Source: Diogma glabrata
Lineage: Eukaryota; Arthropoda; Insecta; Diptera; Cylindrotomidae
DNA length: 64,000 nt
Assembly (NCBI GenBank): GCA_963693315.1
Contig: OY856188.1
Coordinates: 97,438,915-97,502,914, forward strand
Reading direction: 5' to 3'
Part shown: positions 21,579 to 32,345 of the stretch, in pieces
Layout of the letters: the number at the start of each line of letters is the position of its first letter
How positions within the stretch are numbered: position 1 is the first letter of the stretch
The notes under the pieces: model-generated
What the model saw: the letters and a program-made list of their open reading frames with translations, nothing else
The model's database searches: none
What the model was told of the DNA's origin: nothing
Made by a program: the position numbers and the translations under genes

Positions 21579-23660
21579 TGTAATGAATAGCTTTCTCATT
21601 GGCGAGCCAATGAGAATGGCATAGCAGGATGCGTACCTAGAGTAATTTAACGCCGTAACGACTAATGCTCAGCCATCGTGGATTTGATAGATTTTTACCT
21701 GCTGCTTCAACACAAATGCAGAAATGTACGCAATTCACGAAAATATACAGAAATGGGAAAAAAAATACAAGTGAAAAAGGAAACTCTGGCGACCCCTTTT
21801 GCGAAACAGCCACGATTAGCGCGTCCAACCCACACAATCATTCCCATACGCCCACACACTCACGCTTCATACATGCTAATATTCACCCACACACTCAGAC
21901 TGCGAAGCAAGACAATTAAGCTTTAAGACCTACAGCAAGTATCACAGATGGTAGTAATCAAACATAGGTTGTATTGTTGCCAGCTGATCAATCTGATACA
22001 GCTTGTACACCACTGCCATTGCTGGTAAGCCGAGAATCAACTCTTCGAGCACGGGAGAGCGTCACACGCTATATTGAAAGTCTTTATTAATTATTTCCCT
22101 TTTGCTTTATTAATATCATTTTTAAAAATTTATAAAACCATACGTAATTCCCCAAAAAAAAATATTTACAGCTCAAAAAAATTATCATTTGATTTGGAAG
22201 TTGAAAAAAAAACATGTCCAAACCAGTTTGTTTCAATACCTGTAATTTACAGTTGGTTAATGTATTATAGAATTAATAAACCTAAAACATGACAAGAATT
22301 TGTCTTTTTTTTTGTCATGCAGGTTATTTGAGAATGATTTTTGATTTACTTAAAAATATAAATTCATAAATTTAGGTAATATAATAAAAGAAAAGGTCTT
22401 TGGAAAACGAGACGCTACCTCGGAGCAAAAAAAATATTTTGATTAGAATCATTTCCAATTCAGCCTACATCTCGCTACACGCATCGCCAGCTCACACACA
22501 AACACACGCATCGACAGGCAAGCCCCCATTCAATCACTTGCACACCCTTTCACACGCATTCACACCTCTATGAAAAAAAAGTAAATAAAATAAATCAAGT
22601 TCGCTTACCCCATGTTTAAATCCTCCCGGCTTCCAAGGCTTACGTCCTTAGCCCTCCATCAGCGACGAATAATCCAACAGGTAAAGTACTACGGTTGAAA
22701 TTGCATAAATAATACTTGAATGCTGAGGTGCAATCCGGTTGTAATAACACAAGAAAAGTGTATATCAATGTTGAGTTGAACTTCAGTTGTAATCACACCA
22801 AAATTGGATATCAGTTGAAATATGTAAAATATACGATAGCAACAGCAAAAATTTGATATAAATGTTGAGTTGAAATATGTCAAATATACGGTGGTAACAG
22901 CAAAAATGTTATATAAATGTTGAGTTGAAATATATAAAATATACAATAGCAACAGCAAAAATTTGATATAAATGTTGAGTTGAAATGTATCAAATATACG
23001 GTGGTAACAGCAAAAATGTTATATAAATGTTGAGTACATTTTCTGTTTCAAAAAAAAACTGTTTGTTATTTTGTAATACATAACATTGTAAGATGATTTC
23101 ACGAAATAAGGTATTTCCAACGCATTTGTAACAAATATTAAAATGGATGAAACGTTAGTTTAACCGATTTTATGATGTTTATGTGTTATGAAACAATAGC
23201 TTACAACAGTATTACAGTAAAATTTAGATCTATAACGGAAAGATAAATTGATAAAAATAACCATATAAGAAATCGAACACAAAACTGATTGTAGGATAAT
23301 AATTTTTTTCTATTGCGACGATTGGATAAATAAGCACAGCCGTTTGAGGTTTGAAAATTTTGTTTGATCAAGTAGGGTTAGTGTCCGGAGAATTCAAATT
23401 TTAGTAGTATGGTGAAGTAATGCGGGTGAAAACGCAGTGTGAATCAATAATAGGGGATTGTAAAGGAAATATTATTGTTAATTGGTTTATGCTAAGAACA
23501 AATTTATGTAACGGAAACTATATGAAAATATAGATTGTGGATGAATGAGAAATTATTATGAACTACGTATGGTAAGCAAAATTGTGAATTATGAGAAAAA
23601 GGACATTAAATAAATCGGAACTTTACCGCTCTACATTAACATACTCCAGTCTACATAACA
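21579..23660 (-). mobile_element. Solo LTR, relative of the 4-kb LTRs, with GCAC target duplication
   Basis: The plus strand begins TGTAATGAATAG and ends CTACATAACA, so on the minus strand it reads TGTTATG...CATTACA. GCAC flanks both sides (21575-21578 and 23661-23664). The first part matches the start of the LTR at 39634: 'ctttctca.tggcga.ccaatgagaa', 'acatagcagga.gcgtaccta', 'ctctggcgacccc'. After an insertion of roughly 500 bp (about 21915-22470) it continues with the same CA-rich and 'taccccatg.ttaaa' blocks as 39890-40020. The middle is a tandem array. No internal retrotransposon sequence lies on either side, so recombination between two LTRs probably removed it. Confidence 0.8.
22790..23035. 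repeat. Alternating 57-bp tandem array inside the solo LTR
   Basis: Monomers of about 57 bp alternate between two versions: A has 'atagcaacagcaaaaatttgatataa', B has 'gtggtaacagcaaaaatgttatataa'. They run in order A-B-A-B, each followed by 'atgttgagttgaaat'. This is a two-monomer higher-order repeat. Confidence 0.8.
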
Positions 23661-23912
23661 GCACCAGTAACCTTTTCAGCATAATTATTATTTCAACACA
23701 TCATCTAAATTTTTTCTCCTGTTCATATATTTTAAATTTGCCTTTTCCTATTTTTTCTCTGAAGAGATTACCTTCGGTCGGTCCAGAATGAAAATAATTA
23801 CGTCAAAATCCTTTTGAGAAATTTTGAGAACAGAATAAACATTTTCTGTTAAAACCAAAATAATATTTCAAATATTTTGACAGTATCATGTAATAGTCGA
23901 TAGGGAAAAAAA
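23661..23912. other. Noncoding stretch between solo LTR and composite repeat
   Basis: Begins with the second GCAC copy. No gene seen. Confidence 0.4.
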
Positions 23913-26084
23913 ACTTTTTAAAAAAAAATAGAACCGACTTCAGAAAAAACAAAAGAGGCACAAAAAAATGAAAAATAACTCAATTGTTGCTTTTAGAAAC
24001 AAAAATACGTTACATTTTGATTAATTTAATTTAATTATACCTTACTATAGACAAAAAAATTACGCTATTATACAAAGTTACTATATTAAAATAGTTACTT
24101 TTTATTATAACTATTATAGTTATTATAGTTGTTATAATAGTTATTATATTTTAAAAGTTATTTGTAGTACAAAACTGTTGGAAATCGGTGCCAAGTCCGA
24201 GACATATTAGTCGGTTTTTCACCAATGTGGCACCGACTTCGAACAGTTTTGTACTACAAATAACTTTTAAAATATAATAACTATTATAACAACTATAATA
24301 ACTATAATAGTTATAATAAAAAGTAACTATTTTAATATAGTAACTTTGTATAATAGCGTAATTTTTTTGTCTATAGTAAGGTATAATTAAATTAAATTAA
24401 TCAAAATGTAACGTATTTTTGTTTCTAAAAGCAACAATTGAGTTATTTTTCATTTTTTTGTGCCTCTTTTGTTTTTTCTGAAGTCGGTTCTATTTTTTTT
24501 TAAAAAGTATTTTTATTTTTTTATTTTTACTGTAGTCATAAAGCAAATGTCGGCTAGAAAGCATTCTAAAAGTAATAACTTCAAATGCTGGAAAAACTTT
24601 CATCAGTGACAATCTATTAATTACGGTTTTGCGATTTTTTGCACAAACGGCATACATATTTCCCGTGATAGAAAATTATTTACGATAACCTTGACAAGTA
24701 TACAATATAATACTGCACTGAAAAAAAAATTGAAGTTCATGACAACCTCATCTCGAAGTTGGCAGTTGATTATTCATACAAAGAAAAATTATTTGCAAAC
24801 AATTTCACTGTGATTGGAACAATTACACGATAACATTTTCCTAACAACAGAATGAGGTTTATTTAAAATATAAAGTGTTATATCCAATACAACAGTAGTT
24901 GAATAAAGATAATAACTATTTCCCTGAAAAAAATTTTCCTTGGCCTTATATCATGAATTTTTCATTTTAAAGTTTAAGTATTTGAGATTAATTGAACTAT
25001 ATTTTATTTTCACATAAATATTTCGTGTGATTGTCTCAACTTCATCGATTTGTAATTGTAGAGTTGTTGAAGCAATTTCGTAATTTGATTCGCCATATGT
25101 GACCGCACGGTGAGGTTGAGACAATTGCATTTCGATTGGAAATAGGATATGTTTTTTTCAGTGTGCCCAAAATATCCAAACAGATTAATATGTTTTGACG
25201 AAATCAGCGAAAATGCATTAAAAATACGGTTTTTTCTAATTTTCTGAATAACGGTGTTTTTCACATCAAAGAAACAATTATGGGACCCTCTGGGAATGAA
25301 CTCAAATAGAATAAAATTTAAATCATCTAAATCGAACGAGCCGTTTTTGAGAAATCGGTGTACTACATATAAAAAAACCTGCAGTGAAACACTGAACCTC
25401 CTGCTTTTTTGAAGTCGGTTAAAAAGTAACTATTTAAATATAGTAACTTTTTTAATAGCGTAATTTTTTTGTCTATAGTAAAGCATAATTAAATTAAATT
25501 AATCAAAATGTAACGTATTTTTGTCTATAAAAGCCATAATTGAGTTATTTTTCACTTGTTTGTGCCTCTTTTGTTTTTTCTGAAGTCGGTTCTATTTCTT
25601 TTCAAAACGGTTTTTTAATTTTTTTATTTTTAGTGAAGTCATAAAGCAAATGTCGGCTAGAAAGCGTTTTAAAAGTAATAACTTCAAATACCGAAAAAAC
25701 TTTCATCGGTGACAATCTATTAATTATGGTTTTATGATTTTTTGCACAAACGGCATACACATTACCCGTCATAGAAAATTATATACGATAACCTCGACAA
25801 GTATAGCAATATAATACTGCCCACAACAAACAAACAGAATAATATGTTTTGACGAAATCAACGAAAATGCATAAAAAATATGGTTTTTTCCAATTTTCTG
25901 AATAACGGTAATTTTCACATCAAAAAAAAAAATTATGGGACCCTCTGTGAATAAACCCAAATAGAATAAAATTTTAATCATCCAAATCGAACGAACCGTT
26001 TTTGAGAAATCGGTGTACATACATAAAAAAAAAACCTTACAGTGAAACACAGAACCTCCTTCTTTTTGGAAGTCGGTTAAAAAT
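23913..26084. repeat. Composite repeat, copy 2
   Basis: This is the near-identical partner of 19096-21228 (offset 4817 bases at the left end). It includes the palindrome (23913-24507) and both tandem units. It keeps a 39-bp segment (gggaccctctgtgaataaac...) that copy 1 has lost, so it is closer to the complete form. The flanking sequences do not match those of copy 1. Confidence 0.85.
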
Positions 26085-26756
26085 ATCACCATTTTGATTT
26101 AAAAGATCATACAAAATATAAAATAAATATAATATCTCAAAATAGTTGTTTATTTTCATTCTGGATCGATGCGGATATATATTACGAAAAAAACTAAATC
26201 ATTTATCAATAACAAATAGTTTTATTATTTCAATGGTGAATATCATAAACCAAAACAGTACATTATGATGCAAAGAAGTAAAGTTAAATATTTTGGACAT
26301 ATGTGGAGTTTGCAAATCAAGGCGCTAACCGAGATTTGCACCCACATTAAGCCCAAAATAGCTTACGTCCGTGCGTATACTATTTTTATATACTATTTGA
26401 TATACTATTTTTATATACTATATACTATCATATACTATTTTTTATTGGCCGCAAGCAAAATATTTTAAAAAAAATATTTATTCTAAATCAAAATTATAAA
26501 TTTGCATAAATTTTGAAATAAAAATATGTTGAACAAGTAACCTTTGACAAAATATTTGTTATTTTTCCAAAATAATTGCATAACTATGACAACAAAGAAT
26601 AAGAAATATTTTAATTGGATTAGGAAATTTGGAATCGAAAAGTTGCTTTGATAAAAAGTTCTATTTTTTTATAGAACTTAAACAAATACATATGTTTTTT
26701 AGTTTTTTGTACTTTTTCTACAGAGAAAAGATAATAGACTAAGAGCCCGCGACGGT
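26085..26756. other. AT-rich noncoding DNA
   Basis: A run of imperfect 'tatactattt' repeats lies at 26375-26440. No gene seen. Confidence 0.4.
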
Positions 26757-28533
26757 CAGACCTACGTTGTTTTATAAAAGCTGAAAGTTTCTCTGCGCAT
26801 ACCCCCAACTCAGGTAAGACGATTAGCGACATATGAAGTTTGGATCATAGTGGCTTTGGCAGGACGCAGATTCCAAAGGGGCCTCCAAAGTTTCGGGGCC
26901 TCCAAAGCTAATTACTTCGGTCTGAAAGACCTAAGTATTACATTCATGAGCTCAAAGTGAAATTCTTACCCCCACTTTTTTTGACATTTCTCGACGTTTT
27001 AGGACTTCCTGATTCTAAAAAAGCAAAAAAAAAAAATGTATGTCTGTCTTCCGGCCGTCCGGCCGGCCGTCATTACCTACGCTGCAGGGAAAACCGCTGG
27101 AGGGATTTCAAAAATTTTTTTTCTAAAAATAGGTATACTCAAGGGACAGGTCCGAAAGGACGCTGTGTTCGATAACTGTACCGGAAGTGTGTCAAAAAAA
27201 TCATTATGTGTGTCAAAAATAGCAAATTTTCATATTTTTGGCTTAAAAAACGTTCATTTTAAGTGATTACGAGTAGGAACATTAAATTTGAAGAAATCTT
27301 GATGGTCGGGATTGGTATGTGATATCAAAAACTAGATTATTGCATTATAAGTTTGTCAAAAAAAAGTTGTCAAGTGTGTCAAAAGAAAGATTTTTATTTA
27401 TTTTTTTATCTAATTTTTTGGAAAAAATATAAAATTAATTGTTTGTTTGAAATGAAGTTTTATTATTATTATTGAGAATTATGGCATTATAAGTTTGTCA
27501 ACAAAATGTTGTCAAGTGTGTCAAAAGATTTTTATTTAGTTTTTTACACAATTTTTTGGAAAAAAAATAAATTGTTTGTTTGAAATGAAATTTTATTATT
27601 ATTATGGAGAATTATGGCATTATAAGTTTGTCAAAAAATGTTGTCAAGTGTGTCAAAAGAAAGGTTTTTATTTATTTTTTACCCAATTTTTTTAGAAAAA
27701 AATAAAATTAATAGTTCGTATGACATGATATTTTATTATTACTATAGAGAATTATGGCATTATAAGTTTGTCAAAAAATAATGTCAAGTGTTTTAAAAAA
27801 CTGATTTCATTTAATTTTTTAGCCAATATTTTGGGAAAAAAAATGTAGCTGTTTTTATGACGTAAATGTAATTTAAAATGAAATTGGACATGGAAATTTT
27901 TGAATTTGTCATAGTTTTTGAAATATTTTTGGAATTTTGAATAAGTTTGTATTTTTGATTTTGTAATAATTTTTGCAATATTTTTAGAATTTCGGCAAAA
28001 GTTTTAATTTTTGATTTTGTAAGAATTTTTGAAATATTTTTAGAATTTTGAAAAAATTTTAATTTTTGATATTATTATAATTTTTGGAATTTGGAAAAAA
28101 GTTTGAATTTTTGATTTTGTAATAATTTTTGCAATATTTTTAGAATTTTGGAAAAAGTTTCAATTTTTAAGAATTTTTGAAATATTATTGGAATTTAGAA
28201 AATATTTAGGTATTTGATTTTATTCTAATATTTGGAATATTTTTGGAATTTTGAAAAAGTTTGATTTTATTTAATTTAACAATATTTTTGGAATTTTGAT
28301 TATAATTTTCCGGCAACGTATTGATGTTTCGTGTTAGTTTTGTAATAAATTTTTAAACAGAGATAAAAAACTTGTACTTCAACAAAGAGTTATGTTTGAT
28401 GTACATCGCTGCCCAAAACTAAAAACCATGTCCTCATAAAAGTTTTTTGCCGAAAACTATATCAAAATCCTTAACCCAGACCGAAGTCTTGATATCTCAG
28501 AGCTGTGAGATTTCAGCCCCTCCATATTTTTTT
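26757..28533 (+). repeat. Family C repeat, longest copy, with inverted end at 28709-28849
   Basis: The left end, 26757-26904 ('ataaaagctgaaagtttctc', 'gcgacatatgaagtttggat', 'aaaggggcctccaaag'), returns as reverse complement at 28709-28849, right up to the gap. The interior holds 'acttcggtctgaaagaccta', a GC-rich 'ccggccgtccggccggccg' block, four diverged repeats of a 'ttatggcattataagtttgt' unit with 'aagtgtgtcaaaag' (27350-27790), and several 'ttttgaatttttggaat' repeats (27890-28300). It matches 57320-57890 (reverse) and 650-1260. It may be a foldback or TIR element. No protein is encoded. Confidence 0.65.
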
Positions 28534-28696
28534 TATATATTCTTCGGGATAGTATTAGAAGTCACGTCATCCATTGCTAGACACTTACTATCGGGGAAAC
28601 TCCCTGCCAGACACCCTAAAACTTTAAAGTTTTAGGGTGTCTGGCAGGGTGACGAATGGGTGACGTGACTTCTAATACTATCCCGAAGAATATATA
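28534..28696. mobile_element. 163-bp hairpin MITE inserted in family C
   Basis: The sequence is nearly self-complementary: outer arms 'tattcttcgggatagtatta'...'taatactatcccgaagaata', and an inner stem 'ccctgccagacaccctaaaa'...'ttttagggtgtctggcaggg' around the centre 'ctttaaag'. It lies between family C sequence and family C's inverted end. The 16-mer cgggatagtattagaa also occurs in the 4-kb LTRs at 29700 and 41793. Confidence 0.85.
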
Positions 28697-28849
28697 AAGA
28701 ATTAGCTTTCATACTTTCACAAAACTTTGGAGGCCCCTTTGGAACCTGCTTCCTGCCAAAGCCACTATGATCCAAACTTCATATGTCGCTAATCGTTCCT
28801 ACCAGAGTAGGGGGTATGCGCAGAGAAACTTTCAGCTTTTATAAAATAA

Positions 28850-29049
28850 NNNNNNNNNNNNNNNNNNNNNNNNNNNNNNNNNNNNNNNNNNNNNNNNNNN
28901 NNNNNNNNNNNNNNNNNNNNNNNNNNNNNNNNNNNNNNNNNNNNNNNNNNNNNNNNNNNNNNNNNNNNNNNNNNNNNNNNNNNNNNNNNNNNNNNNNNNN
29001 NNNNNNNNNNNNNNNNNNNNNNNNNNNNNNNNNNNNNNNNNNNNNNNNN
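28850..29049. other. Assembly gap (200 N)
   Basis: The round size suggests a placeholder length. The sequence to the right starts in the middle of an LTR whose other copy has about 1.5 kb more (39634-41137), so at least that much is probably missing here. Confidence 0.95.
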
Positions 29050-31570
29050 GTAGTTGTAAACGTGGAATAATATGTTTGATTATAGTTGGCCAAGTTGCAT
29101 AAGTACCAAACGACCACTTGGTACCAATAACCGTTGAACAAAATTCCGATGTAAATGCAGTAACTTCACCCGCGACAATTGTAATATGTTCTTTTAGGAG
29201 TATCAACCAGTGCGGACATGAAATAATTTAACTAGGCACGAATACGATTTTTCTTATATTTATTGAACAATAATATTAATTAAAGGAGTTAATAACATTA
29301 CTGGCACGAACTAATTTGCCTATACACTAAGGAAGTAATCAACAGCTCTTCACATGCATTAAATAATTTTACTATGTAAATGTTACACAAGCACTAATTG
29401 CAACATCTAATTTTGCTACCTACTAAAAGTTAATAAATAGTTCAATAAATTACACAAACACTAATTGTAATTTCTAATTTTGCTAGGTACAAAAAGTTAA
29501 TAAATAGTTCAATAAATTACACAAACACTAATTGTAATTTCTAATTTACTATGTACAAAAAGTTAATAAATAGTTCAATAAATTACTCAAACACTAATTG
29601 TAATTTCTAATTTTGCTATGTACAAAAAGTTAATAAATAGTTCAATAAATTACACAATCACTAATTGTAATTTCTAATTTACTATGTTCGTTTTTTTGTC
29701 GGGATAGTATTAGAAATTTGTATATACATTAACTGCAACATACTAATTTTGGTTGTAAATAAACGGATTTACAAAGTGTATATACATTAACGGCAACATA
29801 CTAATTTTGCTTAAACAGATTTTCCAAGTGTAGATACATTAATTGCCATATACTAAGTTCGGTGGTATTTAAACTAATCTCTAACGTTTATAACCACTAA
29901 TTGTAATGAGGCATTTCGATTTATACATTTACTACTTGCCATGAATGAAATTTGGTTTGTGCGTACACCAATCGCAATCGCAATCAACTAGCCTTAATTT
30001 TATAGATAACTAATTGCATTTAAATTACTGTGTGACGTTGTACACACGACTAGGAATTTATTAATTTTGATTATTATACACATTAATTGCAATATATTCA
30101 TTCGGATTGCCATTCAGCTAATTGTTAAAGGTTATAAACACTACCGGTGATTAATGAATTTTAGATTAGTAAACACACTACTTGTAATGAATTAATTTAA
30201 GATTTTGTATCTACACCAATTGCAATGAAAATACTGTGTCAAGTTTATAAACACTAGTTGCAACATAATAACTTTCATTATAAACATATACTTGAGGCTT
30301 TCAATAATTGGATAACCACAAACATTAAACTATGGATCCCACGGTCAACGTTCTCATGTAATGAGTCTTCTTTCACTAAATAATTCCATAATATTCATTA
30401 CCTGTGGTTCCAGTTAATCCTTTCGTTGGTTTTGTAGCTCTTCAATTGATATCTTAGTTGGTTCAGTAACATCCAAAAAAAAAGTAGAATTGTTTTTACT
30501 GAGATTATCCTCTCCGAAAACACACAAATTACCACACCCAAAATATTCGGCGGGTAAACGTCAACAGCAAAAAAATTAATTAATAACACAACAGCTGGCG
30601 GTTGTTTTGACATCCAATTGACTAAAAGACGTCAATACAAGAATCAGAATGTAATAGAATAAGAAAGTGAAAAGGCTACAGTGGCTCATTATATAGCCAA
30701 ATTTTGTAGTCTCGCAATAACTCGAATACAGTGTTTAGATGAGAGATAATTAATTTACATCAGACTTTCAAATTATTGGGAACTTATTATAGTTCACAAA
30801 ACCGTTTGCTACTTGATAATATTGTACTAAAATAAGGTTGGGATCCAGAATATCTCCGACACATCCATAACATTTATAATTGAATTCAAAATGAACTAGA
30901 TGCAGATTCGATCATGGATATGATGTTTGGAAATTTAATAACTACATTCGGCAATATCAATACAGTGAAGTTCGGATCAAACACGGAAGGATTGTTGAAA
31001 GCAAAACACCCATACAAAGACAAATCAAATGGTCAACAAAGCAAAAATAGCAATTCGTTGTATGTTGACGATTGGAAACAAAATACACGTAGCTGTTGTG
31101 AGGTTTTAAGAATTTCGTTGTTTCATTACGGTTTGTGTTTTGAAACAAAAAAAAGTTCAAACTCAAGTAGTAAGGCGAGAACAATCGAATGGAAGTATAA
31201 CGGGCGTCAATTTTAGTGCGTTGTAAGATTAAATTCTGATTAATTTGTAGTGATTATACGGATGATGATTAAGGAAAATTATTAATCAATTCAAATTAAC
31301 CAATATTGTGTTATATTAATGAATAAATAATTCAAGGTAATTAGTGTAATTTTCTTTCTCCCCATACGTTTGTCCGGCTATTGCAGATTTAGTAGATTTT
31401 GAGAAATATAAGGAAACTATGGGTTAAGGAAACTACATGAAATATGACTATTGATGACGAAGGGATGAGAATCTATTACAAGTGGGACAGATTAATATAA
31501 GGAACAACAACTAAGGAAACTGCGACTGTAATACACTGCGTTCTGACATTATGCCAGACTATCCATTACA
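29050..31570 (-). mobile_element. 3' LTR of the RING-Gag gypsy element (5' part as read on minus strand; rest lost in gap)
   Basis: This part matches 41138-43657 at a steady offset of 12087-12088 with only a handful of differences in 2.5 kb by eye (e.g. one 6-bp 'atcgca' unit, poly-T length, single bases). On the minus strand it begins TGTAATGGATAG at 31570. It contains a 67-bp tandem unit repeated four times (29429-29690) and many looser 'cactaattg.aa' repeats up to 30340. Short open frames here are shared by both LTRs and look incidental. High identity to the other LTR implies a recent insertion. Confidence 0.85.
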
Positions 31571-32345
31571 GAACAAGTGCTTTTTGGACGAACACCTACG
31601 ACCAAAAAGAAGTTGAAAAAAGCATAGGCTGGTCGCCAATAGACCTTGTATATACATGTTAGCTGGGTGAAGCCCTCGACGTACCACAGATTAGCAATCA
31701 ATGCGATCAGTATTACAAACTCAGTCTTAGCAGAAACAAAGTAACGAAGTATCTAAGAATATACAAAAAAAAACTTATGGGAGGGGTATCGATAAAATCA
31801 GTATTCTACTCTATTGCAAGCGGTGGATAACTAAAATCTTCCAGACCCAATTTCGGGCAGATCTGGGGGTTCCCGAGACTCTAAAGTCACAAAAAAAATT
31901 GATTCCATCTGCTACAGATCGAAAGGAGAAACACCGTAGGACCGACTTCTTTAATGAAACATCCGACACAATTTCGTTTTTTCGTTATGCAGGCTCGCAA
32001 CCCACACCTGAACTAACACGAGTCTCATGCGTCTCCGACTCGCTAGCCGGGCCACACTGTTGTACGCTTCCGTCCAAGTGACTCGGAAGATCGTTCACGT
32101 AGATTCAAGGTAACCAACTGAACCAAATTCAAATACGTTCAATCACGGAATTTACACTTATAGATAGTCAAAACAAAAAAAAATTTTTGAAACAAGACCC
32201 GAACACCACAGCTGATACCCGCTTACTGAACTGTGAATTCAAGACGAAACTACCCTCATATGGCCGTCGATAATCTTGACTTACAATGGCGGTAAAACAC
32301 AAGCGAGAGTTACTAACATAGGGACAAAAGAAATTATCACCGATA
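31571..32345 (-). other. 3' untranslated region of the gypsy element
   Basis: Lies between the end of pol (32346) and the 3' LTR. There is no env-like reading frame. It holds the tRNA-Lys-like sequence at 31985-32052 and a motif shared with the 5' leader at 31845-31890. The bases next to the LTR on the minus strand (ccaaaaagcacttgttc) are not a convincing polypurine tract. Confidence 0.6.
31785..32052 (-). repeat. tRNA-Lys-derived SINE-like sequence
   Basis: On the minus strand, 32052-31985 aligns to tRNA-Lys: it starts GCCCGGCTAGC, then AGTCGG, GCATGAGACTC and GTGGGTT.CGAGCC, with small indels in the D stem and T loop. The A-box and B-box regions are recognisable but damaged. The following 200 bases contain 'ggaacccccagatctgcccg' and 'aaattgggtctgg', whose counterpart lies at 37715-37760. 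A tRNA head with an unrelated body is the layout of a tRNA-derived SINE. A captured primer copy is the alternative. Confidence 0.6.

Noticed and set aside
29429..29690. CRISPR-like regularly spaced repeats
   Set aside because: 67-bp head-to-tail units without unique spacers; a tandem array within an LTR.
30914..31216. 100-codon plus-strand frame, duplicated at 43001-43303
   Set aside because: The two copies are LTR paralogues with near-identical DNA, so conservation is due to LTR duplication. No domain or splice context supports a gene.
31571..32345. Envelope gene downstream of pol
   Set aside because: Only 775 bp, no open frame with signal peptide or transmembrane segment.
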